The translations under genes and the position numbers were made by a program. This document shows, piece by piece, positions 21,796 to 31,057 of a DNA stretch of 64,000 bases. Positions within the stretch are counted from its first letter, which is position 1; every line of letters begins with the position of its first letter. The DNA is from Hyposmocoma kahamanoa (lineage: Eukaryota > Arthropoda > Insecta > Lepidoptera > Cosmopterigidae), in assembly GCF_003589595.1 (NCBI RefSeq), contig NW_020654748.1, forward strand, positions 7,012,665-7,076,664, written 5' to 3'. The notes under the pieces are model-generated. The model saw nothing but the letters and a program-made list of their open reading frames with translations, made no database searches and was not told where the DNA came from.

Positions 21796-22400
21796 ATGAA
21801 TCGGGTATTTTCGGGTTTCTACAACAGCAACACTGAGGGTAGCGGGTATAAATACGGCCAACTGCAAAATGCCCTTCAGAATAGCCCAATTCATGAAACA
21901 GGTATCGAGGAAATACTTCGACTCTGCTCCTCAACACCCCCTACCCCCAAACCCCAACCCATCGTGGTGGCTGCATCCAACTACGACCCCCTCAGGGAAC
22001 ACCCCCACCGCGTACGTAAGACCCGTCGGCCAAGGGTAGTCCTCAACGACCCTGACGAGCCTATCACTCTCGCCACTTTGAAGGCCGACCAGATCGCACA
22101 TTAGTCCTCTATCTCCACACGTCACCAACGCACCAACCGTCCTCGCCGGCGAGGTCGTAAAGTCCCCCATTTCAGCACGTACAGTTGTAGATTCTCACCC
22201 ACAGCACGCCCTTCTGGTGGAAGTCTTCAGTGGCGCCCTGGCCCGGGGTCCGTGCCCACTCGGGCGCCCTCAGGCCCACTACTTAGCTTCAAGTTTATCT
22301 TACGGGTTATGAGCCTTCACCTAGCCCTTTTCTTCCGGTGGCGCAGTCAAGGTCATCGGCAGCCAAGTACAAAGTGTCCCCCCCAAAAAAAGTTCTTCAG
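21796..22400 (+). pseudogene. Family E retroposed coding sequence, copy 1 (unidentified protein)
   Basis: An open frame of 102 residues (21796-22104) starts MNRVFSGFYNSNTEGSGYKY and ends DPDEPITLATLKADQIAH. Past its stop at 22102 the same frame stays readable as RTNRPRRRGRKVPHFSTYS and then RFSPTARPSGGSLQW. The same frame is present in the minus-strand copy at 37647-37995, as RTNRPRRRSRRAPYFSTYTG and RFSPRARPSGGSIQ followed by a stop. So the stop at 22102 is probably a disabling mutation. Past the coding part both copies share a segment with GGCGCCCTCAGGCCC and CTGGTGGCGCAGTCAAGG-like text, then end in poly(A). This looks like a LINE open reading frame or a retroposed host gene. I do not recognise the protein; it is basic, Pro/Arg-rich at its C-terminus. 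Confidence 0.55.
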
Positions 22401-22715
22401 AAAAAAAAAACGAAGTCACAAGGTATTTGGTATATTTTTGTGTATTTTTGGTGGTGTTTGTGACTGTAGTTGCGCTTGTGTCATTTATGTTATTAATTTT
22501 ATGCGGAGGGAGGGTGGGATAATTAACTGCATGTAAAATTTTTTAACAAAGCGCAGCTATTTTGCACGATTTAACCTTCACTGGGTTCGCGGAGTAGCAA
22601 ATTAATTTACTTCCATTTTTATTGCTGTTTTTTCCATTGCGGAAAAGGCAAAGGCAAAGGCACTAATGCGCCATATAACCAAGACTGAGAGTACCTAGTT
22701 TCTTGCTTGGATTCA
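22401..22715. other. Unassigned DNA
   Basis: Nothing recognised apart from a GGCAAAGGCAAAGGCA micro-tandem near 22641. Confidence 0.35.
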
Positions 22716-23137
22716 ATTTTTTTTTGGTTGTCTTGGTGACGGTGATTTGTTGATTACATGTATTCTGTCAAGCGAAAAGTCAATTTTTTTTGCGAAAAAT
22801 TATCAATAATTTGTGGTAACCGAAATGAACCCGGAACAGGTTCGTTGGCATCAGGGACCACCTCAAGAGTATATAATATAACGTTTTAAACAAAAAAAGA
22901 ATTTTCAAAATCGGTCCACTATTGATGGAGAAATTGGTGAGTACACTGCCATGCCTTTAAAATTTGTCCTCGATTTTCATGGGATCTCTCATCACTTGGT
23001 GACAATGGAACCACCACGCGAGTGCACCCTTTCAAACAAAAAAAGAGTTTTCAAAATAGGTCCACAATTGACGGAGAAATCGGAAAACGTACAAACAACC
23101 GAACGTCCACAACCTCCTCCTTTTTTTGAAGTGGTTA
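22716..23137 (+). mobile_element. Family A, long variant, copy 1
   Basis: Shares with 40840-41352 the blocks GTGACGGTGATTTGTTGATTA, GAACCCGGAACA, AAAATCGGTCCAC(A/T)ATTGA, TCACTTGGTGACAATGG, and a twice-used GGTCCACAATTGACGGAGAA motif. The right end, CCTCCTTTTTTTGAAGTGGTTA, matches the inverted end of family A. The left end is not preserved. Confidence 0.65.
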
Positions 23138-23540
23138 AAAATAAACCATCAGATGGATCTACACGTCAACTTTATTATTCGTCTTTAAACGTGTATTTAA
23201 GTAAAGATTCTAGTACCGATATCTAACTTGTAAACTATGTATATACCTATACTATACGTAACATTGGTTGATATAGGTTACGTACGTTCGAGTTCAAATG
23301 GTATCAAATATCACACATGGTTACAGCAAAGATGTTTGCATATTATATTACGTTTACATACAGTGTTAATTTACAGTCAGTACCTAAAGCTATATAAAGG
23401 TAGAAGATTGTGGTAGGTAAGGCTGATTAAAACGATGAAATGACGTTTTACCGAACTTCAAAACCGCAACTCAGCAAATTGCCGCGACAGCAAATGATAG
23501 ACAAACTCGAACCTATAGAGCTCAAAACTATGAATAGTTT
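23138..23540. other. Unassigned A+T-rich DNA
   Basis: Nothing recognised. Confidence 0.35.
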
Positions 23541-23998
23541 TTAACCGACTTGAAAAAAAAGAGGAGGTTCTCAATTCCACTGCATTTTCTTTTGCATGTA
23601 TGTTTCACGATAACTCCGGTAGTTGTGAAACGATTTTAACGATTCTTTTTTTGTTGGAAAGAGGGTACCTCCATAGTGGTCCCATTTAATTTTGAAGAAA
23701 ATCATCCACCTCTAAGGGTGGCTGTTCACGCATGAAGATTCATTTTTATAAATAGCGCCTAAATTTTATCATAAGGAGCAAGTATTTAATTGGTTGATTT
23801 TCCTATTCTCCAATTCAAGGCGTTTTTCTCTCAATATGCTTTGAGTAGTGAGAACCGATTTTTGTTATCTCCTTTGTCAAGTTCTGTATAGCGGCGAACT
23901 AGGGAATGAATCCGGGTTTACGCACTTTCCGGTAACCAATTTCAATAAAACTTGCCAAATAGATGTATTTCCACGTACTTTTGAGATCGGTTTTTTTA
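23541..23998 (-). mobile_element. Family A repeat copy
   Basis: Ends TTAACCGACTTGAAAAAAAA at the left and CTTTTGAGATCGGTTTTTTT at the right. Interior blocks include GAGGAGGTTCTCAATTCCAC, TTGTTGGAAAGAGGGTACCT and CTTTCCGGTAACCAATTTC. Longer than the copy at 18520-18795 by about 180 bp of extra interior. Confidence 0.75.
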
Positions 23999-24059
23999 GT
24001 TCTCTGTACTGAGATTATTAAACTATATAGCCGTAGAAACGTTAGTTTGTTTAACTTTA

Positions 24060-24140
24060 AAAAATGGGGCAGTTTGCATTAATATTAGACATAACTGGTT
24101 GATGACTTTACCATCTCAGTCAGCCATGACCTAAGGACTA
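24060..24140 (+). repeat. Family C core fragment
   Basis: TTAGACATAACTGGTTGATGA and TTTACCATCTCAGTCAGCC match the family C core. Ends are missing. Confidence 0.5.
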
Positions 24141-24242
24141 GAGTCCCAAGTCCATTAATTTTAAATCAGCCGAGTTGTACGATAAAATGTCAATGTACGT
24201 TTGGCATTCTGCTATAAAAGTCAAAAGTAGTGGCTAGTTTTT

Positions 24243-24502
24243 AGTATCAGTAGAGCTCCTTGTGAAAGAGTTCGACTGCTTCAATAAACTTACGCAATTT
24301 AAATCCGGAAAAATAGTTTCATTACCAATGTGTAACAATCGCGGAAACCTAAGAACTCGACACATGGGACTTGTCAACTTACGTCTCAGTGTGACGGGTG
24401 CAGTGGCAGTTCTGAGTAGCACTGCAACTGTTATGGACAGGCGTGTAGCTTTCCATCAAGCGCACGACTTGTTCGTCCTGTCACTTAATGTTATAAAAAA
24501 AA
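24243..24502 (+). mobile_element. Family B copy with an embedded family C segment
   Basis: Starts with CAGTAGAGCTCCTTGTGAAA and ends GTTATAAAAAAAA, both family B. The expected middle part is replaced at about 24293-24361 by a family C arm, AATTTAAATCCGGAAAAATAG to AAGAACTCGA. Either C inserted and deleted part of B, or the two were joined during copying. Confidence 0.7.
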
Positions 24503-24506
24503 CTGT

Positions 24507-24972
24507 GTTCCGGTTTTGAATGTAAGTGTGCTGGTGAAATTACAGGTACATGAGATTTGTCAACTTATGTCTCAGGGTGATGGGTACCGTGGCGATTTAA
24601 TGTTCTGAGTGGCGCTGCAAATATTATGGACAGGCGGGCTTATTACCGAACTTTAGCAACCGGTTGTTAATTGTACAATAGCAACGCGATTGCTACCAGT
24701 TGCGATTGCTAAGTTGGTATTACGGTTCGGTAATACGAAAAAGCAACCGGTCGCTTTCTGTCAAAGCATTTTCATGCAGTTTTAGTTTATTAGTTGCTCG
24801 CGGGAGGCGCTGTAGTCGACTGGTCGCAATTGTTCGTTCCGTAATACGAATTTATGTTTTGACAGCGATAATCGTGCAACTATTGCTAAAACGACTGGTC
24901 GCTAAAGATCGGTAATAAGCCTGAGGTGTGTATCTTTCCTTGTTCGTCCTGTCACTTGATATTATAAAAAAA
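24507..24972 (+). mobile_element. Family B copy interrupted by a MITE
   Basis: Begins GTTCCGGTTTTGAATG right after the tail of the previous copy and ends CACTTGATATTATAAAAAAA. The sequence is broken at ATTATGGACAGGCG by a 285 bp insertion and resumes with degraded family B sequence. Confidence 0.75.
24637..24921. mobile_element. 285 bp MITE with about 28 bp inverted ends
   Basis: The left end GGCTTATTACCGAACTTTAG and the right end, read inverted, GGCTTATTACCGATCTTTAG, differ by one base over 20. The similarity continues another 8 bp. The interior repeats the motif CGGTAATACGAA and GCAACCGGT-like motifs. No coding capacity. The flanks do not give a clean target duplication, so the superfamily is undecided. 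Confidence 0.8.
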
Positions 24973-25785
24973 GCCGTCGAGCTATTATTCAACTGTCATT
25001 GCAGTTTTTTGTTTTTTGCTTAATGGTGAGTCAATGGCACGTCAGTGACGTAGTCTACTAATTATTTGAAATAAAAACTACATTTAATTGGAAGACTAAA
25101 TCACTGATTAAACGACTTAAAAATTAAGATATACATAGTAATTTCCTTTTCCCATCTACATAGATTTAAGAAAAATCGGTTGTTAGTGATTGAATTAATG
25201 TATGCCATCACAGGTATTCCAGTGACTGAGCATACGTGTTTTATGTGTAACAATGGCGAATCCTAAGAAGTCGTTATATAGCTTTTGCTTTAACCCAGTC
25301 GTTGCATTGAAGAGTAAAAATTAAGATTTGAAAGGCAAGACACGGGTAAGCCTACGACTGTTTGTATATAATACGTTAACCGATATAGTACAGATACGTA
25401 CTAAAATGATAACGACTTAGCTATGATTTCCTCTGTACAAAGACGACTAATAAATCATAGATTTTATTAGTATCCGCTGTAGAAGAAAATCACTTTTATT
25501 ACAGTGCTTGTGAGTGTACTAGCCACAAATATCGACCACTTGTTGAAAAGCAATCTCACACATGAAAATATTGGAGTCTCGGCTCCCACTGTTTGCTTTT
25601 CTTTTAATAAACACACTCGTGAGACAAAAATCACTATGTAAAAGTTCTAGGAAAAAATAACCATACTTTCAGTCGACATTGAATGATTATTTTCGTATTC
25701 AATGAGAGCAACACTTTGATTTTCTCGAAACTTGAGTTCGTTTTCGTTTTCAGTAAATAATTTCATAGATTTCTTTATTGAAGAA
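24973..25785. other. Unassigned A+T-rich DNA
   Basis: No gene recognised. A short direct duplication of TTTCATAGATTTCT occurs at 25769-25800, at the start of the next element. Confidence 0.35.
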
Positions 25786-26042
25786 TTTCATAGATTTCTC
25801 GCTGGTGGCGCGTAAAAAACAAAGATCCAAACGCATAGAGAAATTTGTGAGATCTGCTAACTCGATTTCTCAATTGGTAGAGCGGTTGCACTAGATGGGC
25901 AGAACAAACACAGGTTAGAGTCCTGTCAGATCGAACGGCATTTTTTTGTGTTCGATCTTTGTTATTAATAATTATAACAAACTCATGGAGTCATTTCACA
26001 AAAATAAATGAATGTTATGGTTAAAACGTCGACATAACATTC
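25786..26042 (+). mobile_element. Family S: tRNA-like core between inverted repeats, copy 1
   Basis: A tRNA-like core (25861-25936) has a D-arm-like CTCAATTGGTAGAGCGG and a T-arm-like CAGGTTAGAGTCCTG. It is flanked on the left by ACAAAGATC and on the right by its complement GATCTTTGT, with further pairing inside that. The right tail runs through ATTAATAATTATAACAAACT to AAAACGTCGACATAACATTC. Family members share this layout and the leader TTTCATAGATTTCTC. It is SINE-like because of the internal promoter, but the inverted repeats are unusual for a SINE. Confidence 0.7.
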
Positions 26043-26140
26043 GTTTATAATCATAATTTCATTCTAGGCAAAAACTGTTAAATTGAGAACGGCCGAAGAT
26101 CTTTTACAGACGTGATTTAATACCATGAGTAAAAGAAACA

Positions 26141-26215
26141 ATATATATTATATTATATATCATATTATTATATTATTTATTATATAATATATTATATTAT
26201 AAATAATATATGTCA
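26141..26215. repeat. A/T-only palindrome
   Basis: A stretch of almost pure A and T in ATATTATA words, able to fold on itself. Likely replication slippage. Confidence 0.8.
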
Positions 26216-26789
26216 AAATATAATATATGTTAACTCTGTACTAAAATGTAGCATTTTCCCCTTTTAACAATGAGATGAACAAATAAAACTTGGTGAATAA
26301 TAAATATAACTTTTGAGTAAAAATTGGTCTGTGGTAAATATAAATATTTTCGCATTATAATAATTTACAAACAAAGTTAAATAAATATGGCGTTTAAAAC
26401 AAATAAACACATTATTAATTTTCACCTAAACAAATGTTATATCAGTTAAGTTGAGACAAAAGTATGATTGAAATATGAAAATTAATTTAAAATTTATTCA
26501 CGCTACTCGCTGCTACTTTCAATGCTTTATAATGTATTCGGGCATCGGAATATCGGCGAAATTGAACAAGTAATGGCCTCCTAAAGCCATAAACCGAAAT
26601 CTGATAATATTTTATATTTAAGCCCTCGATATTGTATCTTTAATGAAACAATAAAAATCAGGTCTGTTGTTACTTTAAAGTCAGAATTGCTAAATTACGT
26701 TAATTTTAAAGCCATTCAAGATTATCAAAAGTTATAGAATCTATAATATATTTAAATTTTTATTGAACTGATATGCAATAATTTTTTTG
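26216..26789. other. Unassigned A+T-rich DNA
   Basis: Nothing recognised. Confidence 0.35.
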
Positions 26790-27012
26790 GAAATTACTCC
26801 ACTAGTTTGTTATAATTATTAATACAAAGATCGAACACTTAGAAAAAACTCCTTCGATCCAGGCAGATTCGAAACGACGTCTCCCAGCAAACCGTGCCAG
26901 ACGCTATGCCAATAAGCCACGGGACGAACCAGCCGACCTCACGAATTTTTCTTTGTGCTTGTTGTCGGATCTTTGTATTTGGTTTTCAATGACTTTTTCT
27001 AAATTTATGAAG
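26790..27012 (-). mobile_element. Family S copy 2
   Basis: Minus strand. ACAAAGATC at 26824-26832 pairs with GATCTTTGT at 26968-26976, and AGAAAAA with its complement inside. The core, read on the minus strand, has GTGGCTTATTGGCATAGCG (D-arm-like), GGCACGGT (anticodon region) and a T-arm-like TTTCGAATCTGCC. The tail is on the left side, AATTACTCCACTAGTTTGTT. Confidence 0.75.
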
Positions 27013-27639
27013 TATATTTATTTACAATGATAAAAGCAACTACAGTGGTATATAAAACTTAAATACTAGAAATTTACTAGGAAATTAAATCTATCGTAGA
27101 GATATTATGACAATATTTACAGTGACTTGAATTATACCATGATCTTGTACATAATTTGATAACGCCGGCGACTATATCTCAAATGTACAGCCCATACATT
27201 ATAATTAAACAGTCAGGCATATTATTATTACTATTACTAACTCATACACAATTTGAGGACAAAATAGTAGTTCAATTTGTAATGCAATTTGTTTTTTGAT
27301 TAAATTGCATAATAATAGCTGAAATGCAGAATTCAAAACTTAATGTTGCACAAAAAATGACCTAACGACATCATAAAATCTTAATACGATGTCGTCAACG
27401 GAACCAAAAAGGCAATATCGCACCATTCGGCAATACCACTCGAGACGTATTTGGGTTGATTGTGACAATAAAAGTGAAGCGGTCAGGGATTTTATAGCCA
27501 ATGTTATGCTTTTATTCAATTGGAAGAGATTTGAACCCAAAATGTTTCTTGGAACAATGGTTTCCTGGGAGAAAAAACATTTTTACATGATATTTTTTTA
27601 GTTGTAACGAAACATAGCGAATTTTACGCAAAAAACTCG
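27013..27639. other. Unassigned A+T-rich DNA
   Basis: No gene recognised. The 70-residue plus-strand frame at 27389-27601 begins MSSTEPKRQYRTIRQYHSRR but matches nothing I know. Confidence 0.3.
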
Positions 27640-27818
27640 TTTAAAACCAAACACAGAGATCTGCAACAATCGCACAGAAAAACTCACAAGGTCTGCCGCC
27701 TCGACCTGTAGCTTAATTGGTAGAGCGGTCGCCCTGGTATGGCACAGACACTGGTTCGAGTCCTATCGAAGGAATTTTTCTTTGTGTTCGATGTTTGTAT
27801 TAATAATAATAACAAAGT
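27640..27818 (+). mobile_element. Family S copy 3
   Basis: The core (about 27700-27770) keeps a good tRNA shape: TCGACCT, D-arm GTAGCTTAATTGGTAGAGC, anticodon loop around CTGGTAT and T-arm CTGGTTCGAGTCCTATC. The tail GGAATTTTTCTTTGTGTTCG then joins a Penelope-like remnant. Confidence 0.75.
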
Positions 27819-27821
27819 CAA

Positions 27822-28063
27822 ACAGCGTCGCGTAAACAAGTCTGCAGTCTGCGAGCATGTGATGGATAAACCCACACATTCAATGAAGTTTGATAAACGC
27901 CAGGTGCTTGCAAAAGAAGTCCGTTATCTGCCCAGGATGCTGCCAGAGGCCATTGAAATTAAAAAAACGTCCTGATTTCAACAGGTAAGATGGTTTTTCC
28001 GTAGCACCAGTTTGGGATCCACTATTTCCTCTGATGAAAATCCCCAAACAGACATAAGACTCA
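27822..28063 (+). pseudogene. Penelope-like element C-terminal remnant, copy 1
   Basis: The translation has SAVCEHVMDKPTHSMKFDKR, QVLAKEVRYLPRMLPEAIEI and KK. After a one-base frameshift it continues RPDFNR, a stop, DGFSVAPVWDPLFPLM. The order H-(M/I)-(K/R)-F, then R-x-x-REAIEI-like, then FNRDxG is how I know the C-terminal end of insect Penelope-like elements. A related fragment lies at 30643-31057. It begins at once after the family S tail. Confidence 0.6.
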
Positions 28064-28689
28064 GTTCTAATTAATGTTTTAAATTATTCAAACTTTCATT
28101 ATTAATAAATAATAAATTTAACTTAATAAAAATTCATATTGTTAAAATAAGATAATTAGTAAATTGGATTGAATGTTTTCTTTGTAAAATTAAAAATAGG
28201 GTATTTAATTAATAACTATTGTAACTATAGTGAAAAAATAGAGTGGTTTGCATTAAGAGGGAGCAGAGGAAAAAATCCTAATCTTCGATTTGATTTTAGA
28301 GGGGTATATCCACTTTAAAGTTAAAAATAAAATATTGTATGAGTAACTACACGATATATTCAAGCATAGACATTAATCAGAAACATAAAACTATAAAGTT
28401 TCCTCGATAGATAAAAATCACGAAATTTTGTCACATTTTTTCGATTTATCCTCGAAATGCTACAGGTTATTAGGACAAAAATTAGATAATTAATTATATT
28501 TATGCATGATCGACAACTGTCACTACGGTTTTTTTTAATCCCTTTAGTTTTAGAGTTTTTCCGCTAAAACGAATTTGGTACTTTTAATGTGCAAAATTCA
28601 ACATCTACTGTCGCATGTCACGTGAACTTCAGGCATATATTTGTTTGACAAATTTGGGCGAAGCCAACGTCAAAACTTTTTTGGCATGA
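28064..28689. other. Unassigned A+T-rich DNA
   Basis: Nothing recognised. Confidence 0.35.
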
Positions 28690-28840
28690 GAGTTCTTAAT
28701 ATAAGACATAACAGGGTTGATGACTGTACCACCTCAGTCAACCGTGACCATGGGACCTGTAAAGGGCTTGAAACGTTGGTTTGTTTGAAAAAACAAATAT
28801 ACGCGATTCAAATCCTGAAAAATAATTTCAATGCTTATGT
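28690..28840 (+). repeat. Family C copy
   Basis: ATAAGACATAACAGGGTTGAT, then TCAACCGTGACCATGGGACC and CAAATATACGCGATTCAAAT. Contains the core and one arm only, without foldback. Confidence 0.65.
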
Positions 28841-29039
28841 ATAACAAAGTAGTGAAGTAATTTCACAAAAAATTAATTAACATCATGGCAGTAAAACAGC
28901 ATAATATTCATTACAATCAACAAATTTATCTGTTTTTTATCTACGCAGTATACCAGATACATAGAGCTTTTGAATTTGATTTAGGTTACATTTGTTTGTG
29001 TATTATTCTCGATAATGTTAAATAGTAAATAGTAGTTGG

Positions 29040-29328
29040 AGTAGAGCTCCTTGTGAAAGAGTTCATCCAGGGAAGAACCCATCTTACCTATTTCTGCCCC
29101 CAAGCGGTAATGTTAGCATTACTGCATTCCAGTGTTGAAGGATTACGGTATTGGTGTTATTACACGCGTATGCGACTTGACAAGTTATGTCTCAGGGTGA
29201 CGGCCGTAGTGGCAGCGCAATCTTTATGACTTAAAGTTCTGAGTGGTACTGCAACTGTTATGAACAGGCGTGTCACTTTTCAGCAGGCACGCGTATTGTT
29301 CGTCCCGTCACTTGATATTATGAAAAAA
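29040..29328 (+). mobile_element. Family B repeat, near-complete copy
   Basis: From GTAGAGCTCCTTGTGAAAGA to CTTGATATTATGAAAAAA, about 290 bp, all blocks present in order. A useful guide for the full-length layout. Confidence 0.85.
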
Positions 29329-30214
29329 TCATAAATAAGAAATACTATTCGGTAATTATTATAATTTTAAGAGTATTTTTAGCTGCAAATATCTGTGCCA
29401 CTTGGTCTTGGTAAACAAATTGGAGTAAACAGTTCCGATGCCGCCATATTTGGGGTTTCCTGCTTTATAAATATATAATAAACCTCTGCATTACGACATG
29501 GCACAAAATAAATAAATGTTACGTACTTTAACCTATATGGTAAATATACATGCAAGAATTGTTGATGGATTTTAGTGGTGCAACGTTTATAAATTTATAA
29601 AAATTTTAAAAGACTCTTTATAATTTTAAAAGTTTCAAGCGCTCTCCTACATTTCACGCATAAACCGTCCATACAACGATAAAACGGTGTCACCAGCAAA
29701 TCTTAAGTTTATTTATGTTTGCCGTGCACTTGTAAATTGATATCTATAAATAATCAAAACACAGTCTGACTGTTCGTCCATATTTACTATCGATGTGTAT
29801 TATCGATATAATAAAATTTTAAAGTACTCGAAATAAACCTTCACAAACTAATAATAGCTGAAGATCCACATTTATTCACGCGTTCGCTATTAACAAAAAA
29901 CAAAAGTTACGAGTTGTTAGAACCAATGCTGTAAAGACGAAGCTTGTAAATCATAACATGACACCTAAAATATCCGAGTACGTCTAGAAGAGCGGCTTAG
30001 CTGTCAGATTACCTTTAAGCTGGCAATCCTTTACGATAAAAAGCTGGCCTAAATTGTGTCGATGCTTTGACGAGTTCCGGTAGTAATGAGTTCAGGTAGC
30101 AATTAGAATGGTTGCTTATGGTCTTACAGAGTAAGTACCTGGAACAAAACTCAACATGCAACAAAAACAAGGTTGATTGTAAATTGGTACCTATACAAAG
30201 ATTTTAGTATGCTT
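29329..30214. other. Unassigned A+T-rich DNA
   Basis: Nothing recognised. If the exon call at 30215-30522 is right, this is intron on the minus strand. Confidence 0.3.
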
Positions 30215-30522
30215 ACCTAGTCCTGCGTAAATCTATCGGAATATCCTGATCAAGATTACTTAGTGACCTAATGTAAAGCGAAGGGCAAGTGGTGAACATT
30301 GACAATGGCCTAAATTCGTCGAAGCGTCTCGTTGACTGATAAGCGTTGTGGAATTCCGGGCCCTGTGGTCCTGGATACGTGCCTGAGTGGAGATTATCGC
30401 GGTTGTATATCTTAGCCTTGCCCCTAGGAAATTCTCTAGAGAAACACTTGCCCCTCGTTGAGCCGTAGGGTGTTTCGAACCGCGGGGTGGGTACACCGAA
30501 AGACCTCAATTTGACCACGACC
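30215..30522 (-). CDS. Candidate internal exon (unidentified protein)
   Basis: About 308 bp, richer in G+C than its flanks and open throughout on the minus strand. It includes FETPYGSTRGKCFSREFPRG, KAKIYNRDNLHSGTYPGPQG and PEFHNAYQSTRRFDEF. It ends exactly at a strong donor: AGGACTAG then GTAAGC, where the first in-frame stop is the TAA inside GTAAGC, as expected at a true exon border. An acceptor-like CGCTAAG precedes 30522. The residue mix looks like a real protein, not repeat debris. I cannot identify the family. It sits 120 bp from a Penelope-like remnant on the same strand, so an origin in that element is a real alternative. Confidence 0.4.
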
Positions 30523-30642
30523 TTAGCGACACAAGATCAACTTTTTAATAGAACTTAAGTTACTTATTATATGAGACAGAGTTTAACTTTCAACAATAAC
30601 TTCAACATCAACTCATTGACAACTAAATAGATAATCACATAC

Positions 30643-31057
30643 TTAAGTAGAATCTTTGCTTGACATGTTTCGAACCAGTCCGTGGTCCTTAATCATGAGA
30701 TTCCACGGCGGTGACTCGACGGAAACTGCGCGCCAAAGCCCGGACAGCCCGGTTGTACTGGCGGGTGCGGGTGCAGGCCGCGGCGACAAGCAACTACACT
30801 CGTTGGCTTCATTTTTATTAAAGTCATACGCAGAATTGCACGCTACACTGACAACGTCACTTTCTAAACTTACTGACGTAGTACCTAACACTGTTTTGCG
30901 AGGGATACCGACCATACACTCGATTGAAATTCGAATGACGACCAATCTTGATAGCTTCACGTACTTTCCGCGGAATTAAACGCTTTTCCCTCATCTGTAC
31001 GGACACCTTATCAAAACGAATATAGTGCGTGGAATTCGAATCAATCGAGTGTTCCAT
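30643..31057 (-). pseudogene. Penelope-like element C-terminal remnant, copy 2
   Basis: The upstream frame (31057-30857) reads EHSIDSNSTHYIRFDKVSVQ, then REKRLIPRKVREAIKIGRHS and NFNRVYG, parallel to 27822-28063. A second, shifted frame (30960-30643) carries a Pro/Ala-rich stretch, RPAPAPASTTGLSGLWRA, and ends NMSSKDST. That order (REAI-type block, FNR, proline-rich tail) agrees with a Penelope-like C-terminus. The 3' flanking string CGAACCAGTCCGTGGTCCT recurs at 33619-33637, possibly a detached 3' end. Confidence 0.6.

Noticed and set aside
22252..22536. 94-residue plus-strand frame
   Set aside because: Runs through the 3' region and poly(A) of the family E copy; not a protein-like sequence.
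25861..25936. tRNA gene
   Set aside because: Anticodon arm does not fold and the copy has the family S leader and tail, so it is a repeat head. The same holds for the cores at 27700, 35848 and 56454.
30656..30979. 107-residue plus-strand frame
   Set aside because: Antisense to the Penelope-like remnant, which has the better sense-strand motifs.
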